Assembly: GCF_030915525.1 (NCBI RefSeq) | Contig: NZ_CP133269.1 | Span: 5,064,001 to 5,128,000 of the forward strand | Direction of reading: 5' to 3' | Source of the DNA: Neobacillus sp. PS2-9 | GTDB taxonomy: Bacteria; Bacillota; Bacilli; Bacillales; Cytobacillaceae | Length of the DNA stretch: 64,000 nucleotides | In this document: one piece after another, positions 45,007-55,203 of the stretch | Position numbering within the stretch: position 1 is the first letter of the stretch | How the letters are laid out: the number at the start of each line of letters is the position of its first letter | The notes under the pieces: model-generated | Database searches by the model: none | The model's input: the letters and a program-made list of their open reading frames with translations, nothing else | What the model was told of the DNA's origin: nothing | Translations under genes and position numbers: made by a program

Positions 45007-45507
45007 TTACGCGCCTTGTTCTTCTTTTTGATCTGCAACTGCTTTTGTAGCAAGAGCAAGATTGCGAATTGGAGCTTGTAGTACGCTGAGTAGCATAGAA
45101 AGCAAGCCTTCGCGTGATGGTAGGTCAGCAAGAGCTTTAATTTCTTCAGCTGATGCGACGTTTCCTTCAATTACACCCGCTTTAAGTTCAAGCGCTTCGT
45201 GCTTTTTAGCAAAGTCATTCAAGATTTTAGCTGGCGCTACTACATCTTCAGTACTGAACGCGATTGCGTTAGGACCTGTTAATGCATCATTTAAGCTAGA
45301 AAGCTCAGCAGCATCAGCAGCACGGCGTACCATTGAATTCTTGTAAACTTTAAATTCAACGCCTGCTTCGCGAAGTTGTTTACGAAGTTCAGTTACTTCA
45401 GAAACTGAAAGACCACGATAATCAACAACGACAGTTGATACACTTGCTTTTAACTTATCAGTAATTTCGTCAACTATTTGTTTTTTTACTTCGATTGCAC
45501 TGCTCAT
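45007..45507 (-). CDS. rplJ: 50S ribosomal protein L10
   Basis: The 166-residue protein starts [23 protein letters not shown] 45507 follows ACAGGAGGTGTAAAG and gives the usual length; the open frame further upstream is the L10 leader. It forms the stalk base and is known to repress its own operon by binding the leader. Confidence 0.97.
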   Translation of the reverse strand: MSSAIEVKKQIVDEITDKLKASVSTVVVDYRGLSVSEVTELRKQLREAGVEFKVYKNSMVRRAADAAELSSLNDALTGPNAIAFSTEDVVAPAKILNDFAKKHEALELKAGVIEGNVASAEEIKALADLPSREGLLSMLLSVLQAPIRNLALATKAVADQKEEQGA

Positions 45508-45550
45508 CTTTACACCTCCTGTAGATTGTCTACATTTATACCAGGCAAGT

Positions 45551-45672
45551 AAAAGCCTCCATATCAATCATAAGACATGGAGGCAGCATACAACAGCCGA
45601 AAGTTCTCAGCTAATTCTATCGCATTACCTCGGCAGGTTATTAAGCTATAATGCCCCTGCTGTCTACAGTAC
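45551..45672 (-). promoter_or_regulatory. L10 ribosomal protein leader
   Basis: The transcript contains CCTGCCGAGGTAATGCGATA and a 3' hairpin GCCTCC/GGAGGC followed by TTTT (45584-45551). This is the known Gram-positive L10 leader arrangement: L10-L12 binding favours the terminator and shuts down rplJL. Confidence 0.88.
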
Positions 45673-45702
45673 AAATGTTTATTATATTAAACAACAAAAT
45701 AC

Positions 45703-45731
45703 ATTATATAAAATGCATTTCAGAATGTCAA
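45703..45731 (-). promoter_or_regulatory. Consensus sigma-A promoter of rplJL
   Basis: TTGACA (45731-45726), 17 nt, TATAAT (45708-45703): a perfect consensus promoter, directly after rplA. Confidence 0.95.
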
Positions 45732-45741
45732 TTGGTAAAAA

Positions 45742-46440
45742 TTACTTAGCTGTAACTGAAGAAGGATCTACCTTCACGCCAGGTCCCATAGTTGAAGCAA
45801 CAGTAACGTTCTTCATATAAGTTCCTTTTGCAGCAGATGGCTTAACTTTAAGCAATGTTTCAAACACAGTTTGGAAGTTTTCAACAAGCTTTTCGTTTTC
45901 GAAAGATGCTTTACCGATTGGTACATGAATGTTACCAGACTTGTCAACACGGTATTCAACTTTACCTGCTTTGATTTCGTTGATCGCTCTTGTTACATCA
46001 AATGTAACTGTACCTGTTTTAGGGTTTGGCATTAAGCCTTTAGGTCCTAATACACGTCCTAGTTTACCAACTTCACCCATCATGTCAGGAGTTGCTACGA
46101 TTACATCAAATTCAAACCAACCTTGTTGGATTTTGTTGATGTATTCAGAATCACCTACATAATCAGCACCAGCTGCTTCTGCTTCTTTCACTTTCTCACC
46201 CTTCGCGAATACTAAAACGCGTTGAGTTTTACCAGTTCCGTTTGGAAGCACAACTGCACCACGGATTTGTTGGTCAGCTTTCTTAGGATCAACGCCTAAG
46301 CGGAAAGCCACTTCAAGAGTAGCGTCAAATTTTGTGAAGTTAGTTTTCTTCGCAAGATCAATTGCTTCTGCAACTGGATATGCTGTTAAACGATCTACAA
46401 GCTTTGCAGCTTCTAAATACTTTTTACCTTTTTTAGCCAT
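45742..46440 (-). CDS. rplA: 50S ribosomal protein L1
   Basis: The 232-residue two-domain protein starts [20 protein letters not shown] and has the L1 signature [20 protein letters not shown]. It forms the mobile L1 stalk by the E site. 103 nt after rplK. Confidence 0.97.
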   Translation of the reverse strand: MAKKGKKYLEAAKLVDRLTAYPVAEAIDLAKKTNFTKFDATLEVAFRLGVDPKKADQQIRGAVVLPNGTGKTQRVLVFAKGEKVKEAEAAGADYVGDSEYINKIQQGWFEFDVIVATPDMMGEVGKLGRVLGPKGLMPNPKTGTVTFDVTRAINEIKAGKVEYRVDKSGNIHVPIGKASFENEKLVENFQTVFETLLKVKPSAAKGTYMKNVTVASTMGPGVKVDPSSVTAK

Positions 46441-46543
46441 TTTTATTTCCTCCTAGAATGTGGTTTTAGCGGAATAACCTCCCACGAATAAAGGTTGCGT
46501 AATAACGCAACCCCACTCATTACAACAATAAAACTAACATGGA

Positions 46544-46969
46544 TTAATCTTCGATTACGATACCCATGCTGCGTGCAGTACCTTCAACCATGCGCATTGC
46601 TGCTTCAACGCTTGCTGCGTTTAGGTCAGGCATTTTTTGTTCCGCAATCTCGCGTACTTTATCACGCTTTACTGTTGCTACTTTATTACGGTTAGGTTCA
46701 CCTGAACCAGACTGGATTCCAGCTGCTACTTTCAAAAGAACGGCAGCAGGAGGAGTTTTCGTAATAAATGTAAATGAACGGTCTTCAAATACCGTGATTT
46801 CAACAGGGATAATCAAACCAGCTTGATCTGCTGTACGGGCGTTAAATTCTTTACAGAATCCCATGATATTAACACCTGCTTGACCTAATGCAGGACCAAC
46901 CGGTGGCGCTGGGTTAGCTTTACCAGCAGGGATTTGCAATTTAACCATTTTAATTACTTTTTTAGCCAC
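46544..46969 (-). CDS. rplK: 50S ribosomal protein L11
   Basis: The 141-residue protein reads [20 protein letters not shown]. The start is GTG 46969, preceded by AAGGAGGTGTGTCTC, which gives the B. subtilis length; the upstream frame to 47032 is leader. It has the proline-rich [11 protein letters not shown] thiostrepton-site helix and NRNKVATV. It is required for RelA activation. Confidence 0.97.
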   Translation of the reverse strand: MAKKVIKMVKLQIPAGKANPAPPVGPALGQAGVNIMGFCKEFNARTADQAGLIIPVEITVFEDRSFTFITKTPPAAVLLKVAAGIQSGSGEPNRNKVATVKRDKVREIAEQKMPDLNAASVEAAMRMVEGTARSMGIVIED

Positions 46970-47037
46970 GAGACACACCTCCTTAAAGTCCGTGATGTGG
47001 TTAATGGGGTATTTACCCCTCCCACTCAACAATAGTC

Positions 47038-47067
47038 TTTATATTATAATCATAAAGAACTTTACAA
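47038..47067 (-). promoter_or_regulatory. Possible promoter of rplKA
   Basis: TTGTAA (47067-47062), an 18-nt spacer and TATAAA (47043-47038); an overlapping TATAAT is also present. A GGGGTAAATACCCC hairpin lies downstream in the leader. Confidence 0.5.
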
Positions 47068-47189
47068 AAGTCTTGTCTCCATTGGAGACATACTGACCTA
47101 TGAAATATTACCACTTTTTAAAAATGATTTCAAGTTTTTTTACAATATCAGATTATTTTTCTTTGAAAAACGCCTTATCAAGCTATTTC

Positions 47190-47723
47190 TTACAGTTTTT
47201 CAATCTGTGTAAAATCAAGTTCAACCGGAGTATCTCGACCAAACATATTTACAAGAACTTTAAGTTTCGCTTTGTCCTTGTCCATTTCTTCAATAGATCC
47301 AGTGAAGTTTGCAAAAGGACCTTCTTTTACGCGGACCGTTTCACCAATTTCATAATCAATATCCACACGTTTTTCTTCAACGCCCATGCGCTTCAGTAAA
47401 ACTGTTACTTCTTCTGGTAATAGCGGTGTTGGCTTTGAGCCTGATCCAGCCGATCCAACAAACCCAGTTACACCTGGTGTATTACGTACGACATACCAAG
47501 AATCATCTGTCATGACGATCTCAACAAGTACATATCCAGGGAATACTTTACGTTTTACTACCTTTTTCTTACCGTTTTTTATTTCTGTTTCTTCTTCTTC
47601 TGGAACAACTACGCGGAAGATTTTATCCGACATGCCCATTGATTCGACACGCTTTTCTAAGTTGGCCTTTACTTTATTTTCATAACCTGAGTAAGTATGG
47701 ACTACATACCAATTTTTTTCCAT
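47190..47723 (-). CDS. nusG: Transcription termination/antitermination factor NusG
   Basis: The 177-residue protein has the NGN domain (MEKNWYVVHTYSGYENKVKA ... GYVLVEI) and a C-terminal KOW domain (IGETVRVKEGPFANFTGSIE). It binds RNA polymerase and promotes pausing in Bacillus. It follows secE by 138 nt with a terminator-like hairpin between. Confidence 0.97.
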   Translation of the reverse strand: MEKNWYVVHTYSGYENKVKANLEKRVESMGMSDKIFRVVVPEEEETEIKNGKKKVVKRKVFPGYVLVEIVMTDDSWYVVRNTPGVTGFVGSAGSGSKPTPLLPEEVTVLLKRMGVEEKRVDIDYEIGETVRVKEGPFANFTGSIEEMDKDKAKLKVLVNMFGRDTPVELDFTQIEKL

Positions 47724-47783
47724 TTAAGAGGACTAGACGTCCGTCCCTCCCTATTTCTAAAAGATAAAAACTATTTTTTAAGC

Positions 47784-47812
47784 AAATAAAAAACCCGTCA
47801 AAACGGGTTTTT
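47784..47812 (-). terminator. Terminator-like hairpin between secE and nusG
   Basis: AAAACCCGT-TTTG-ACGGGTTTT followed by further T's: a good intrinsic terminator inside a transcript that is expected to include nusG. Confidence 0.75.
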
Positions 47813-47861
47813 AGCTAAAATTTCCTTTGATGTTTACCATTATACCATGAAAGTTGGTTTA

Positions 47862-48044
47862 TTATTCAAGAATTAAGCGAATCAATTTTGAAATTCCTAA
47901 ATCAAGAACAGCAAAGAATGCTGCGAAAAAAACAACAGTAGATAAAACGGTAACAGTAGAACGAGTCAGCTCACTGCGCTTTGGCCAGCTAACTTTTCTC
48001 ATTTCGCGTAAAACATCACTGAAGAACTTGGTTATGCGTTGCAT
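47862..48044 (-). CDS. secE: Preprotein translocase subunit SecE
   Basis: The 60-residue single-span protein has the conserved amphipathic EMRKVSWPKRSELTRST and one membrane helix. It clamps SecY. ATG 48044 follows GGGGGTT with normal spacing; the TTG at 48059 is part of the leader. Confidence 0.94.
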   Translation of the reverse strand: MQRITKFFSDVLREMRKVSWPKRSELTRSTVTVLSTVVFFAAFFAVLDLGISKLIRLILE

Positions 48045-48091
48045 ATCTGTAACCCCCAAAATCTAAAAATAACTGCAATGATCTATCTAAA

Positions 48092-48238
48092 TTATTTTGT
48101 TTCCCTGTGGATTGTATGGGTGGCGCAGGTTTTACAGAATTTTTTCAATTCTAATCTTTCTGTTTGCTCCTGCTTGCTGATGGTCGAATAATTCCGAGAG
48201 CCACAATCAGCACATGCAAGAATTACTTTTTTACTCAT
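48092..48238 (-). CDS. rpmG: 50S ribosomal protein L33 (zinc form)
   Basis: The 48-residue protein starts [20 protein letters not shown]. Cys9, Cys12, Cys35 and Cys38 form the zinc site. ATG 48238 follows GAAGGTG; a longer frame to 48277 would begin on top of the promoter's -10 box, so it cannot be translated in full from this transcript. Confidence 0.95.
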   Translation of the reverse strand: MSKKVILACADCGSRNYSTISKQEQTERLELKKFCKTCATHTIHRETK

Positions 48239-48277
48239 ATTCGACACCTTCAAACAAATTTCTTTTACATCCTCCAA

Positions 48278-48306
48278 AATGTAACATGACCCCTCATTAA
48301 AGTCAA
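48278..48306 (-). promoter_or_regulatory. Sigma-A promoter of rpmG-secE-nusG
   Basis: TTGACT (48306-48301), 17 nt, TACATT (48283-48278). Confidence 0.82.
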
Positions 48307-48355
48307 TAACATCGGGAACGGATTCACAAGAACGCCATTTCCTCTTTTTGTTAAT

Positions 48356-49006
48356 TTATAGAGAGAATTCACGAATTTCTAAATAACGTTCCAGTTTTCG
48401 TTTCACGCGTTGTAGAGCGTTATCAATGGATTTTACGTGACGATTTAGCTCTTCAGAAATCTCCTGATAGGATTGGCCGTCTAAATAAAGTGCCAGTACC
48501 TTTCTTTCTAAATCGCTTAATAATTCAGTCATTTTAATCTCTATGTGATCAAATTCTTCTTGATTAATAAACAATTCCTCAGGGTCCAATACCTTTGTAC
48601 CAGATAAGACATCCATCAGCGTGCGATCAGACTCTTCATCATAGATAGGCTTGTCCAGAGATACATAAGAGTTTAACGGAATGTGTTTCTGCCTGGTTGC
48701 GGTCTTAATGGCTGTAATAATCTGACGTGTGATACACAGCTCAGCAAATGCTTTAAAGGAGGTAAGCTTGTCCTCACGGAAGTCACGAATGGCCTTATAC
48801 AGCCCGATCATGCCTTCTTGGACAATATCTTCCTTGTCCGCTCCAATTAAAAAATAGGATCTTGCTTTTGCACGTACAAAATTACGATACTTATGGATTA
48901 AATAATCCAACGCTTCACTATCACCTTGGTGCACTAAATCGACTATTTCCTCATCTTCCATTACGAAAAAATGTTCGTTGACCTTTGTCCCGAAGTCCGT
49001 ACTCAA
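48356..49006 (-). CDS. sigH: RNA polymerase sigma-H factor
   Basis: The 216-residue sigma factor has region 2 (YFLIGADKEDIVQEGMIGLY), then FKAFAELCITRQIITAIKTA and a C-terminal region 4 HTH (SYQEISEELNRHVKSIDNAL). Sigma-H drives the early sporulation and stationary-phase genes. I use TTG 49006 with GGAGGGG 6 nt upstream; this gives nearly the B. subtilis length. The N-terminal 20 residues differ from B. subtilis, the rest is close. Confidence 0.95.
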   Translation of the reverse strand: MSTDFGTKVNEHFFVMEDEEIVDLVHQGDSEALDYLIHKYRNFVRAKARSYFLIGADKEDIVQEGMIGLYKAIRDFREDKLTSFKAFAELCITRQIITAIKTATRQKHIPLNSYVSLDKPIYDEESDRTLMDVLSGTKVLDPEELFINQEEFDHIEIKMTELLSDLERKVLALYLDGQSYQEISEELNRHVKSIDNALQRVKRKLERYLEIREFSL

Positions 49007-49042
49007 GTAGATCCCCTCCACCGAACAAGCATAGATACTAAT

Positions 49043-49071
49043 ATTATACATTAGAAAATTTTTGAAGTCTA
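49043..49071 (-). promoter_or_regulatory. Probable promoter of sigH
   Basis: TAGACT (49071-49066), 17 nt, TATAAT (49048-49043), in the short rae1-sigH spacer. Confidence 0.65.
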
Positions 49072-49075
49072 TCGC

Positions 49076-49585
49076 TCATTTCTGTCCTCTGCGCCATTTT
49101 TCAAAAATTTCTGCTAGTTCATCACTAATCGGTATTTTGGTTACGGGTTTTTTTTCTTGAATCTTCTTTACTTTCTTCTCAATTCCCTTTTCTATCGATG
49201 ACATTTCTATCAGCAGTTCCCGAGCGGATTTTCTTAAGGCACCTTGTCCAAAAATGGCCCATTGCTCTGTGAAATCGGATGTTGCCACATGGATTTGCGT
49301 CCTTCGATTATTCAGACTAATAGCCATTTTTTCAATCCGCTCATCTGCCGTTTCATTTTCTTTTGTAAAAATCACTTCTACCTTGTGATTGTTATACTTT
49401 TTTTCTGTTCCTTGAACATAATGGGCATCAAATACAACAATGACGCGAAAACCAGAGAACGCTTGATATTCGGCCATTCTTTCCACCAAGCGATCCCGTG
49501 CAGCAGGTAGATCCCGATCCTTCAATTTCCTAAGCTCTGGCCATGCTCCGATAATGTTATATCCGTCGACAAGCAGGATATCCAT
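49076..49585 (-). CDS. rae1: Ribosome-dependent mRNA endonuclease Rae1 (YacP, NYN domain)
   Basis: The 169-residue protein has the NYN/PIN-like fold with acidic residues in LLVDGYNIIGAWPEL, VVFDAHYV, ENETADERIE and VATSDFTEQW. B. subtilis Rae1 is known to cut certain mRNAs in the ribosomal A site. It follows rlmB by 3 nt and ends just before the sigH promoter. Basic C-terminal half as in the family. Confidence 0.93.
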   Translation of the reverse strand: MDILLVDGYNIIGAWPELRKLKDRDLPAARDRLVERMAEYQAFSGFRVIVVFDAHYVQGTEKKYNNHKVEVIFTKENETADERIEKMAISLNNRRTQIHVATSDFTEQWAIFGQGALRKSARELLIEMSSIEKGIEKKVKKIQEKKPVTKIPISDELAEIFEKWRRGQK

Positions 49586-49588
49586 AAA

Positions 49589-50332
49589 CTACCTCTCGAG
49601 AGGATGTCGTTTTCGATATACCTCATACATAAGCAAAGAGGCAGCTACAGAAGCATTTAAAGACGTTACTTTTCCTGCCATTGGCAAATTAATGAGAAAA
49701 TCGCATTTATCCCGGATCAATCGACCCATACCTTTTCCTTCGCTTCCAATAACTAAGCCGAGAGGGAGTGTGCCATCCAACTGACGATAATCAGATTCTC
49801 CCTTCGCATCGGTTCCAGCAATCCACAATCCTCGTTCCTTTAATTCATCAATCGTACGTGCCATGTTCGTTATACGTACCACTGGTATATATTCAATTGC
49901 TCCGGTGGAAGCTTTGGCCACGGTCGCTGTTAAGCCTACAGCCCTGCGCTTTGGAATAATAATCCCGTGGGCACCTACCGCATCTGCTGTCCGCATAATT
50001 GATCCGAGATTATGAGGATCCTCAATTTCATCCAACAATAAAAAGAAAGGCGTTTCATTCTTCTTTTCTGCTGCCGCAAACAAATCATCGATTTCAGCAT
50101 ATTGATAGGCTGCTACATAGGCTAAAACTCCCTGATGATTTTCATCCGATATTTGGTCGATTTTTTTCTTTGGTACAAACTGAACAAGCACATTAGCTTC
50201 TTTTGCTAATTGGGTAATTTGCTGCATTTGACCGCGCTGTGACCCTTCAGCAATTAATATTTTATTAATATCCCTTTCCGACTTTAGGGCTTCTATGACT
50301 GGATTTTTTCCAACGATGTATTCCTGGCTCAT
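49589..50332 (-). CDS. rlmB: 23S rRNA (guanosine-2'-O-)-methyltransferase RlmB family (TrmH/SpoU)
   Basis: The 247-residue SPOUT methyltransferase has motifs 1-3: [32 protein letters not shown] and [20 protein letters not shown]. An N-terminal L30e-like RNA-binding domain precedes them. It methylates a ribose in 23S rRNA. Its ATG overlaps the mrnC stop by 4 nt. Confidence 0.93.
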   Translation of the reverse strand: MSQEYIVGKNPVIEALKSERDINKILIAEGSQRGQMQQITQLAKEANVLVQFVPKKKIDQISDENHQGVLAYVAAYQYAEIDDLFAAAEKKNETPFFLLLDEIEDPHNLGSIMRTADAVGAHGIIIPKRRAVGLTATVAKASTGAIEYIPVVRITNMARTIDELKERGLWIAGTDAKGESDYRQLDGTLPLGLVIGSEGKGMGRLIRDKCDFLINLPMAGKVTSLNASVAASLLMYEVYRKRHPLER

Positions 50333-50754
50333 TCAAAAGTACCTCCTTTCTGTTCTTCTACATAGGAAAATGCTCTTTTAATTAACTCTTCTAACCGCTC
50401 ATTATAACCTTGTAAAAATAAATATCCCATTAATGCTTCGAAGGCCGTGCTGTATCGATACGTTTGAACATCTGTGTTTTTGGGAACAGTGCCTGATTTC
50501 GCATTTCTGCCGCGCATAACTACGGCCAATTCCTCCTCAGTAAGGAGCTGGTCATTCATCATTTGAAAGAGAATATGACACTGAGCCTTCGCCGATACGT
50601 ATTTGGTTCCAGCACGGTGTAAGTGATTCGGTCTTACCTTCCCACTATAGAGAAGGTGACGTCTAACATACGTTTCAAAGACCGCATCCCCCATGTAGGC
50701 AAGTGCAAGGCTATTTAATTGTTTGGCGTCAACTGTTTCTTCATAGTCAAGCAT
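50329..50754 (-). CDS. mrnC: Mini-ribonuclease III
   Basis: The 141-residue protein has an RNase III catalytic domain without the dsRNA-binding domain: [20 protein letters not shown] and the second acidic part in [13 protein letters not shown]. It matures 23S rRNA ends in Bacillus. It follows cysS by 3 nt, with AAAGGGG of the cysS end serving as ribosome site. Confidence 0.94.
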   Translation of the reverse strand: MLDYEETVDAKQLNSLALAYMGDAVFETYVRRHLLYSGKVRPNHLHRAGTKYVSAKAQCHILFQMMNDQLLTEEELAVVMRGRNAKSGTVPKNTDVQTYRYSTAFEALMGYLFLQGYNERLEELIKRAFSYVEEQKGGTFE

Positions 50755-50757
50755 GCA

Positions 50758-52155
50758 TTAGCCCCTTTTCCATCTGGTTCCTTGTGGCGTGTCCTCTAGA
50801 ATAATATTCATTTCCTTCAGCTGGTCTCTAATTTGATCTGATAATTGGAAATTACGATCCTTCCTTGCCTGGTTTCTCTTTTCAATCAGCGCATCGATTT
50901 CTGCGTCCAGTAATTCTTCACTTTCTAGAGTTAGCCCTAATACTTGGAATAATTCTTGGAATTGAGCTGTAAATGCATCAATTACTGCTACCGATGTATT
51001 TTTCTCTAAAAGATAATAATTTGCAAGTTTGGAGAGATCAAACAATACAGAAATGGCTTTTGCTGTGTTAAAGTCATCATCCATTGCCTCAATAAATTGC
51101 TCTTTTGCTGAAGCAATCTTATCGAGCCACTCTTGATTATTATCAGTTAAATCCGTGCTTGCTTCTCTACGGTGCTGCAAGTTTTGATAAGAAGTTGTTA
51201 ACCGTTCAAATGCCGCTTTCGTGCTCTCCAATAATTCTTCACTGTAGTTGATTGGGTTGCGATAGTGAACCGATAACATAAAAAATCTTAACACTTGTGG
51301 ATTATGCTTCTTAATAATGTCATGTACTAGTACGAAGTTACCAAGTGATTTTGACATTTTTTCATTATCGATATTGATATAGCCGTTGTGCATCCAGTAC
51401 CGTGAGAATAACTTTCCAGAAAGTGCTTCTGATTGAGCAATTTCATTTTCATGATGCGGGAAGGTTAAGTCCTGTCCGCCAGCATGAATGTCAATCGTTT
51501 CACCGAGATACTTTTTGGCCATTGCTGAGCATTCAATATGCCAGCCTGGTCTGCCAAGTCCCCATGGACTTTCCCAGAAGATTTCTCCTTCCTTCGCCGC
51601 TTTCCATAATGCAAAGTCTAAATCATCTTGTTTTTTATCCCCGACTTCAATCCTAGCACCCACTCGTAACTCATCAATGGATTGATGAGAGAGCTTGCCA
51701 TAATCATTAAAGCTTCTGGTACGGAAGTAAACATCCCCTTCGGATTCATATGCATAGCCTTTTTCAATTAATTGGTCGATGAATTCAATAATAATGTCCA
51801 TATTTTCCATCACACGTGGATGAACATCTGCTTTATGGCATCCTAAGGCTGTTACATCTTCAAAATAAGCGTTAATAAACCGGTCCGCAATCGTCGGTAC
51901 ATCTTCCCCTAATTGATTAGCCGCACGAATCAGTTTGTCATCTACATCTGTAAAATTAGAAACGTATTGAACATCGTAACTGCGATATTCTAAATAGCGT
52001 CTTACCGTATCAAAAACAATCGCCGGGCGTGCATTTCCTATATGGATATAATTATAAACGGTCGGACCGCATACATACATTTTCACTTTTCCTTCTTCTA
52101 GCGGTACAAATGTTTCTTTTTTCCGAGACAAGGTATTATAAATTTGAATGGCCAT
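50758..52155 (-). CDS. cysS: Cysteinyl-tRNA synthetase
   Basis: The 465-residue class I enzyme has HIGN (about 38-41), KMSKS in [10 protein letters not shown] and zinc ligands Cys29, the Cys of WHIECSAM and the His of FPHHENE. It overlaps the cysE end by 20 nt, so it is read from the cysE T-box transcript. Confidence 0.97.
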   Translation of the reverse strand: MAIQIYNTLSRKKETFVPLEEGKVKMYVCGPTVYNYIHIGNARPAIVFDTVRRYLEYRSYDVQYVSNFTDVDDKLIRAANQLGEDVPTIADRFINAYFEDVTALGCHKADVHPRVMENMDIIIEFIDQLIEKGYAYESEGDVYFRTRSFNDYGKLSHQSIDELRVGARIEVGDKKQDDLDFALWKAAKEGEIFWESPWGLGRPGWHIECSAMAKKYLGETIDIHAGGQDLTFPHHENEIAQSEALSGKLFSRYWMHNGYINIDNEKMSKSLGNFVLVHDIIKKHNPQVLRFFMLSVHYRNPINYSEELLESTKAAFERLTTSYQNLQHRREASTDLTDNNQEWLDKIASAKEQFIEAMDDDFNTAKAISVLFDLSKLANYYLLEKNTSVAVIDAFTAQFQELFQVLGLTLESEELLDAEIDALIEKRNQARKDRNFQLSDQIRDQLKEMNIILEDTPQGTRWKRG

Positions 52156-52810
52156 TTACTTCAATCCTTTCTTTTCTTAATCCTTCTAATTCCTGTTTCA
52201 ATTGTGTTAGCTCGCTTTCCATTTCCTTTAGACGATCAGCAATTGGATCCGGGAGGTCACAGTGGTTTAAATCTTTATTCTTATTAATTCTCTTTCCATC
52301 CTGAATAACCACTCTTCCAGGTACTCCAACGACTGTGGAATTCGGTGGTACTTCTTTTAAAACAACAGACCCTGCACCAATCTTTGAATTTTCTCCGATT
52401 GTTATGGAACCAAGAACCTTTGCACCTGTTGCAATGAGCGCATAATCTTTAATCGTAGGATGCCGCTTCCCTTTCTCTTTACCCGTTCCACCTAGGGTAA
52501 CACCTTGAAACACCGTTACGTTATCACCAATTTCACATGTTTCTCCGATTACTACACCCATACCGTGGTCAATGAAAAATCTTCTCCCGATTTTTGCTCC
52601 AGGGTGAATTTCAATTCCGGTAAAAAATCGGCTCACTTGGGATATAACCCTGGCAATGAAAAATAACTTTCGCTTAAAAAAAGCGTGTGCAAGTCGATGA
52701 GCCCAAATGGCATGTAAGCCAGAGTAGGTTAAAATTACTTCTAAATAACTTCTTGCTGCAGGATCTTGTTCAAAAACAACCTCAATATCTTCTTTCATCA
52801 TTTTGAACAT
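52136..52810 (-). CDS. cysE: Serine O-acetyltransferase
   Basis: The 224-residue enzyme has the N-terminal helical part ([17 protein letters not shown]) and a left-handed beta-helix with hexapeptide repeats ([34 protein letters not shown]). It makes O-acetylserine for cysteine synthesis. I take ATG 52810, 7 nt after GGAGG; the ATG at 52816 is too close to that site. First gene under the cysteine T-box. Confidence 0.95.
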   Translation of the reverse strand: MFKMMKEDIEVVFEQDPAARSYLEVILTYSGLHAIWAHRLAHAFFKRKLFFIARVISQVSRFFTGIEIHPGAKIGRRFFIDHGMGVVIGETCEIGDNVTVFQGVTLGGTGKEKGKRHPTIKDYALIATGAKVLGSITIGENSKIGAGSVVLKEVPPNSTVVGVPGRVVIQDGKRINKNKDLNHCDLPDPIADRLKEMESELTQLKQELEGLRKERIEVNGHSNL

Positions 52811-52851
52811 TGCCATTCCTCCCCCTTATTTTAGCTTATTGCTAATAAAAT

Positions 52852-53156
52852 AAAAAAGCGCCCCTGTCATAACGACAGAGACGCTTGTGCGTGGTTCCAC
52901 TCTGATTAGGCAGTTAGCTTTATACATTCTTCCTTTTTCTATATGAGAAAAATGGTAGAGCTAAGATGCCTCACTCTTACTTGTTAACGGATGGTTCCGC
53001 CCATATCTACTAGAGTTGACTCTTTCGATACGGGGCTCGGAGGGGCACTTCAAAAAATGAGGGGCCTAAACCACTTTCAGCCGGTGATGGTTTTCTCTTT
53101 AAAGCATCATTTTTTTACTTTTCCTCTTCTACGCTTTTGAAATTATTAAATTATTT
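52852..53156 (-). promoter_or_regulatory. T-box riboswitch, cysteine specifier (UGC)
   Basis: The T-box core AGAGTGGAACCACGC (about 52902-52888) has TGGA, which fits tRNA-Cys (discriminator U). The stem I descending loop reads GAAGTGCC, giving specifier UGC, opposite an AAAGTAA strand. The terminator is GCGTCTCTGTC-GTTAT-GACAGGGGCGC, then TTTTTT to 52852. It controls cysE-cysS and fits their function. Confidence 0.93.
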
Positions 53157-53162
53157 ATACTT

Positions 53163-53191
53163 ACTATATTACATTTTTATCTCAATGTTAA
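53163..53191 (-). promoter_or_regulatory. Sigma-A promoter of the cysE T-box transcript
   Basis: TTAACA (53191-53186), 17 nt, TATAGT (53168-53163). The -35 overlaps the gltX stop codon. Confidence 0.72.
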
Positions 53192-54645
53192 CCAATAATT
53201 TGATTAATTCTCATTTGGACCTTTTGTTTTCCTAAAAGCTCAATCGCTTGAGGAAGATCTGGTCCATGTGTCTGCCCTGTTACAGCTGCACGGATCGGCA
53301 TAAAAAGATTTTTTCCTTTTTGACCTGTAGACTTTTGTACAGCTTTCATCGCTGACTTTATGCCTTCGGCTTTAAAGTTTTCTAATTGATCCAGCTCAGC
53401 GGAAAATGCCTTTAATACTTCAGGAACTGTTTCTCCTGTTAGAATTTCCTTCGCATCTTCTTCGTATTCAGCCTCGTCTTTAAAGAACATGTCTGAAAGT
53501 TCAACAACTTCAGCACCAAAGCTCATTTTTTCCTGTAGAAGTGCAATTAGTCCCCTTACCCATTCATGCTGTTCATCAGTCATACTTTCACTTATACGAC
53601 CAGCTTTGATTAAGTGCGGCAAGGATAGTTCGACTACTCTGTCTAACTCTACTTTTTTCATGTATTGATTGTTCATCCAAGTAAGCTTTTGCTTATCAAA
53701 TAATGCTGGTGACTTAGAAAGTCGATCCGCATCAAATATTTCAATAAACTCTTCTTTAGAATATAACTCTTCTTCACCAGCCGGTGACCAGCCAAGTAAA
53801 GTGATAAAGTTAAATAGTGCTTCTGGAAGATACCCTAATTCCTCATATTGCTCAATGAACTGAATAATGGATTCATCACGTTTGCTTAGCTTTTTACGGC
53901 TTTCATTCACAATTAATGTCATGTGTCCAAAGACCGGAGGCTCCCAGCCAAGTGCCTCATATACCATTAACTGTTTTGGCGTATTAGAAATATGATCGTC
54001 ACCACGTAGTACGTGTGAAATCTTCATGAGGTAATCGTCGATTGTTACCGCAAAGTTATAGGTCGGAGTGCCATCCTTTTTAATGATTACCCAATCACCC
54101 ATTCCCTCTGATTCAAAGGAAACCGTACCTTTTACCATATCGTCAAAAGTGTAGGTTTTTCCCTCAGGAACAGCAATTCGTATGCTTGGCTTGCGGCCTT
54201 CACTCTCTAAACGTTCACGGTCCTCTGGAGTTAAATGGCGGCACTTACCGGAATAATGAGGAGTTTCTCCTCTTTCTGTTTGTGCCTCACGCTCTGTCTC
54301 CAACTCATCTTCAGTACAATAACATTTATAAGCATGGCCGTTCTCTAGTAATTGCTTGTAATAAGTTTCATAAATATCATTTCTTTCTGATTGACGATAA
54401 GGGCCGTATTCTCCACCGACATCGACACTTTCATCCCAATCCATGCCAAGCCATTTTAAATATTTAAGCTGGCTTTCTTCTCCACCCTCTATATTCCGCT
54501 TTTTATCCGTATCTTCAATCCGGATAATAAATTTCCCTTGCTTGCTGCGTGCAAACAAATAATTGAATAATGCGGTACGGGCATTTCCAATATGTAAATG
54601 TCCAGTAGGACTTGGAGCATATCTTACACGAACTTCGTTTGACAT
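53188..54645 (-). CDS. gltX: Glutamyl-tRNA synthetase
   Basis: The 485-residue class I enzyme has [18 protein letters not shown] with HIGN at 18-21, and KLSKRDES as the KMSKS-like loop. In Bacillus it is non-discriminating and also charges tRNA-Gln. GGAGG lies upstream of the ATG. It follows ispF by 75 nt. Confidence 0.97.
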   Translation of the reverse strand: MSNEVRVRYAPSPTGHLHIGNARTALFNYLFARSKQGKFIIRIEDTDKKRNIEGGEESQLKYLKWLGMDWDESVDVGGEYGPYRQSERNDIYETYYKQLLENGHAYKCYCTEDELETEREAQTERGETPHYSGKCRHLTPEDRERLESEGRKPSIRIAVPEGKTYTFDDMVKGTVSFESEGMGDWVIIKKDGTPTYNFAVTIDDYLMKISHVLRGDDHISNTPKQLMVYEALGWEPPVFGHMTLIVNESRKKLSKRDESIIQFIEQYEELGYLPEALFNFITLLGWSPAGEEELYSKEEFIEIFDADRLSKSPALFDKQKLTWMNNQYMKKVELDRVVELSLPHLIKAGRISESMTDEQHEWVRGLIALLQEKMSFGAEVVELSDMFFKDEAEYEEDAKEILTGETVPEVLKAFSAELDQLENFKAEGIKSAMKAVQKSTGQKGKNLFMPIRAAVTGQTHGPDLPQAIELLGKQKVQMRINQIIG

Positions 54646-54720
54646 TTGTACATGGCCTCCGTGCTCAATTAATATAGTTTCAATTGACTATTTTATCACT
54701 GTATAGGATTTCAATAAAGA

Positions 54721-55203
54721 CTATTCATTTACCTTCTTCAATAAAACTACAGCTTGTGAGGCAATCCCTTCTCCTCTGCCGGTAAAGCCTAGCTTTTCAG
54801 TTGTCGTTGCCTTTACATTGACTTGCTCTGGTGAGGCTTCTAACAATTCAGCAATCCGTTCACGCATTTGCTCAATATAAGGAGCCATTTTCGGTTTTTG
54901 AGCGATAATTGTGCAATCTGCATTCACAAGCTCGTACCCTTTGTCTTTTACAAGCTTCCAAACATGTGCCATCAGCTTGGCTGAGTCTGCATCCTTGAAA
55001 TTAGGATCTGTATCAGGAAAATGCTTACCAATATCTCCTTCCCCAATTGCGCCAAGGCAGGCATCGGAAACAGTATGTAATAATACATCTGCATCTGAAT
55101 GACCTAAAAGGCCCTTTTCATATGGAATGGTAATTCCCCCTATGATTAGCGGTCGTCCTTCTGTTAATTGGTGGACATCAAATCCCTGGCCAATTCGAAA
55201 CAT
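54721..55203 (-). CDS. ispF: 2-C-methyl-D-erythritol 2,4-cyclodiphosphate synthase
   Basis: The 160-residue enzyme has zinc ligands Asp9, His11 (GFDVHQ) and His43 ([10 protein letters not shown]), and the C-terminal [13 protein letters not shown] motif. It is a step of the MEP isoprenoid pathway right after IspD and IspE. It starts directly next to the ispD stop. Confidence 0.97.
   Translation of the reverse strand: MFRIGQGFDVHQLTEGRPLIIGGITIPYEKGLLGHSDADVLLHTVSDACLGAIGEGDIGKHFPDTDPNFKDADSAKLMAHVWKLVKDKGYELVNADCTIIAQKPKMAPYIEQMRERIAELLEASPEQVNVKATTTEKLGFTGRGEGIASQAVVLLKKVNE

Noticed and set aside
45508..45567. 20-residue N-terminal extension of L10
   Set aside because: The frame runs through the 3' hairpin of the L10 leader; the AGGAGG site before ATG 45507 and the family length decide the start.
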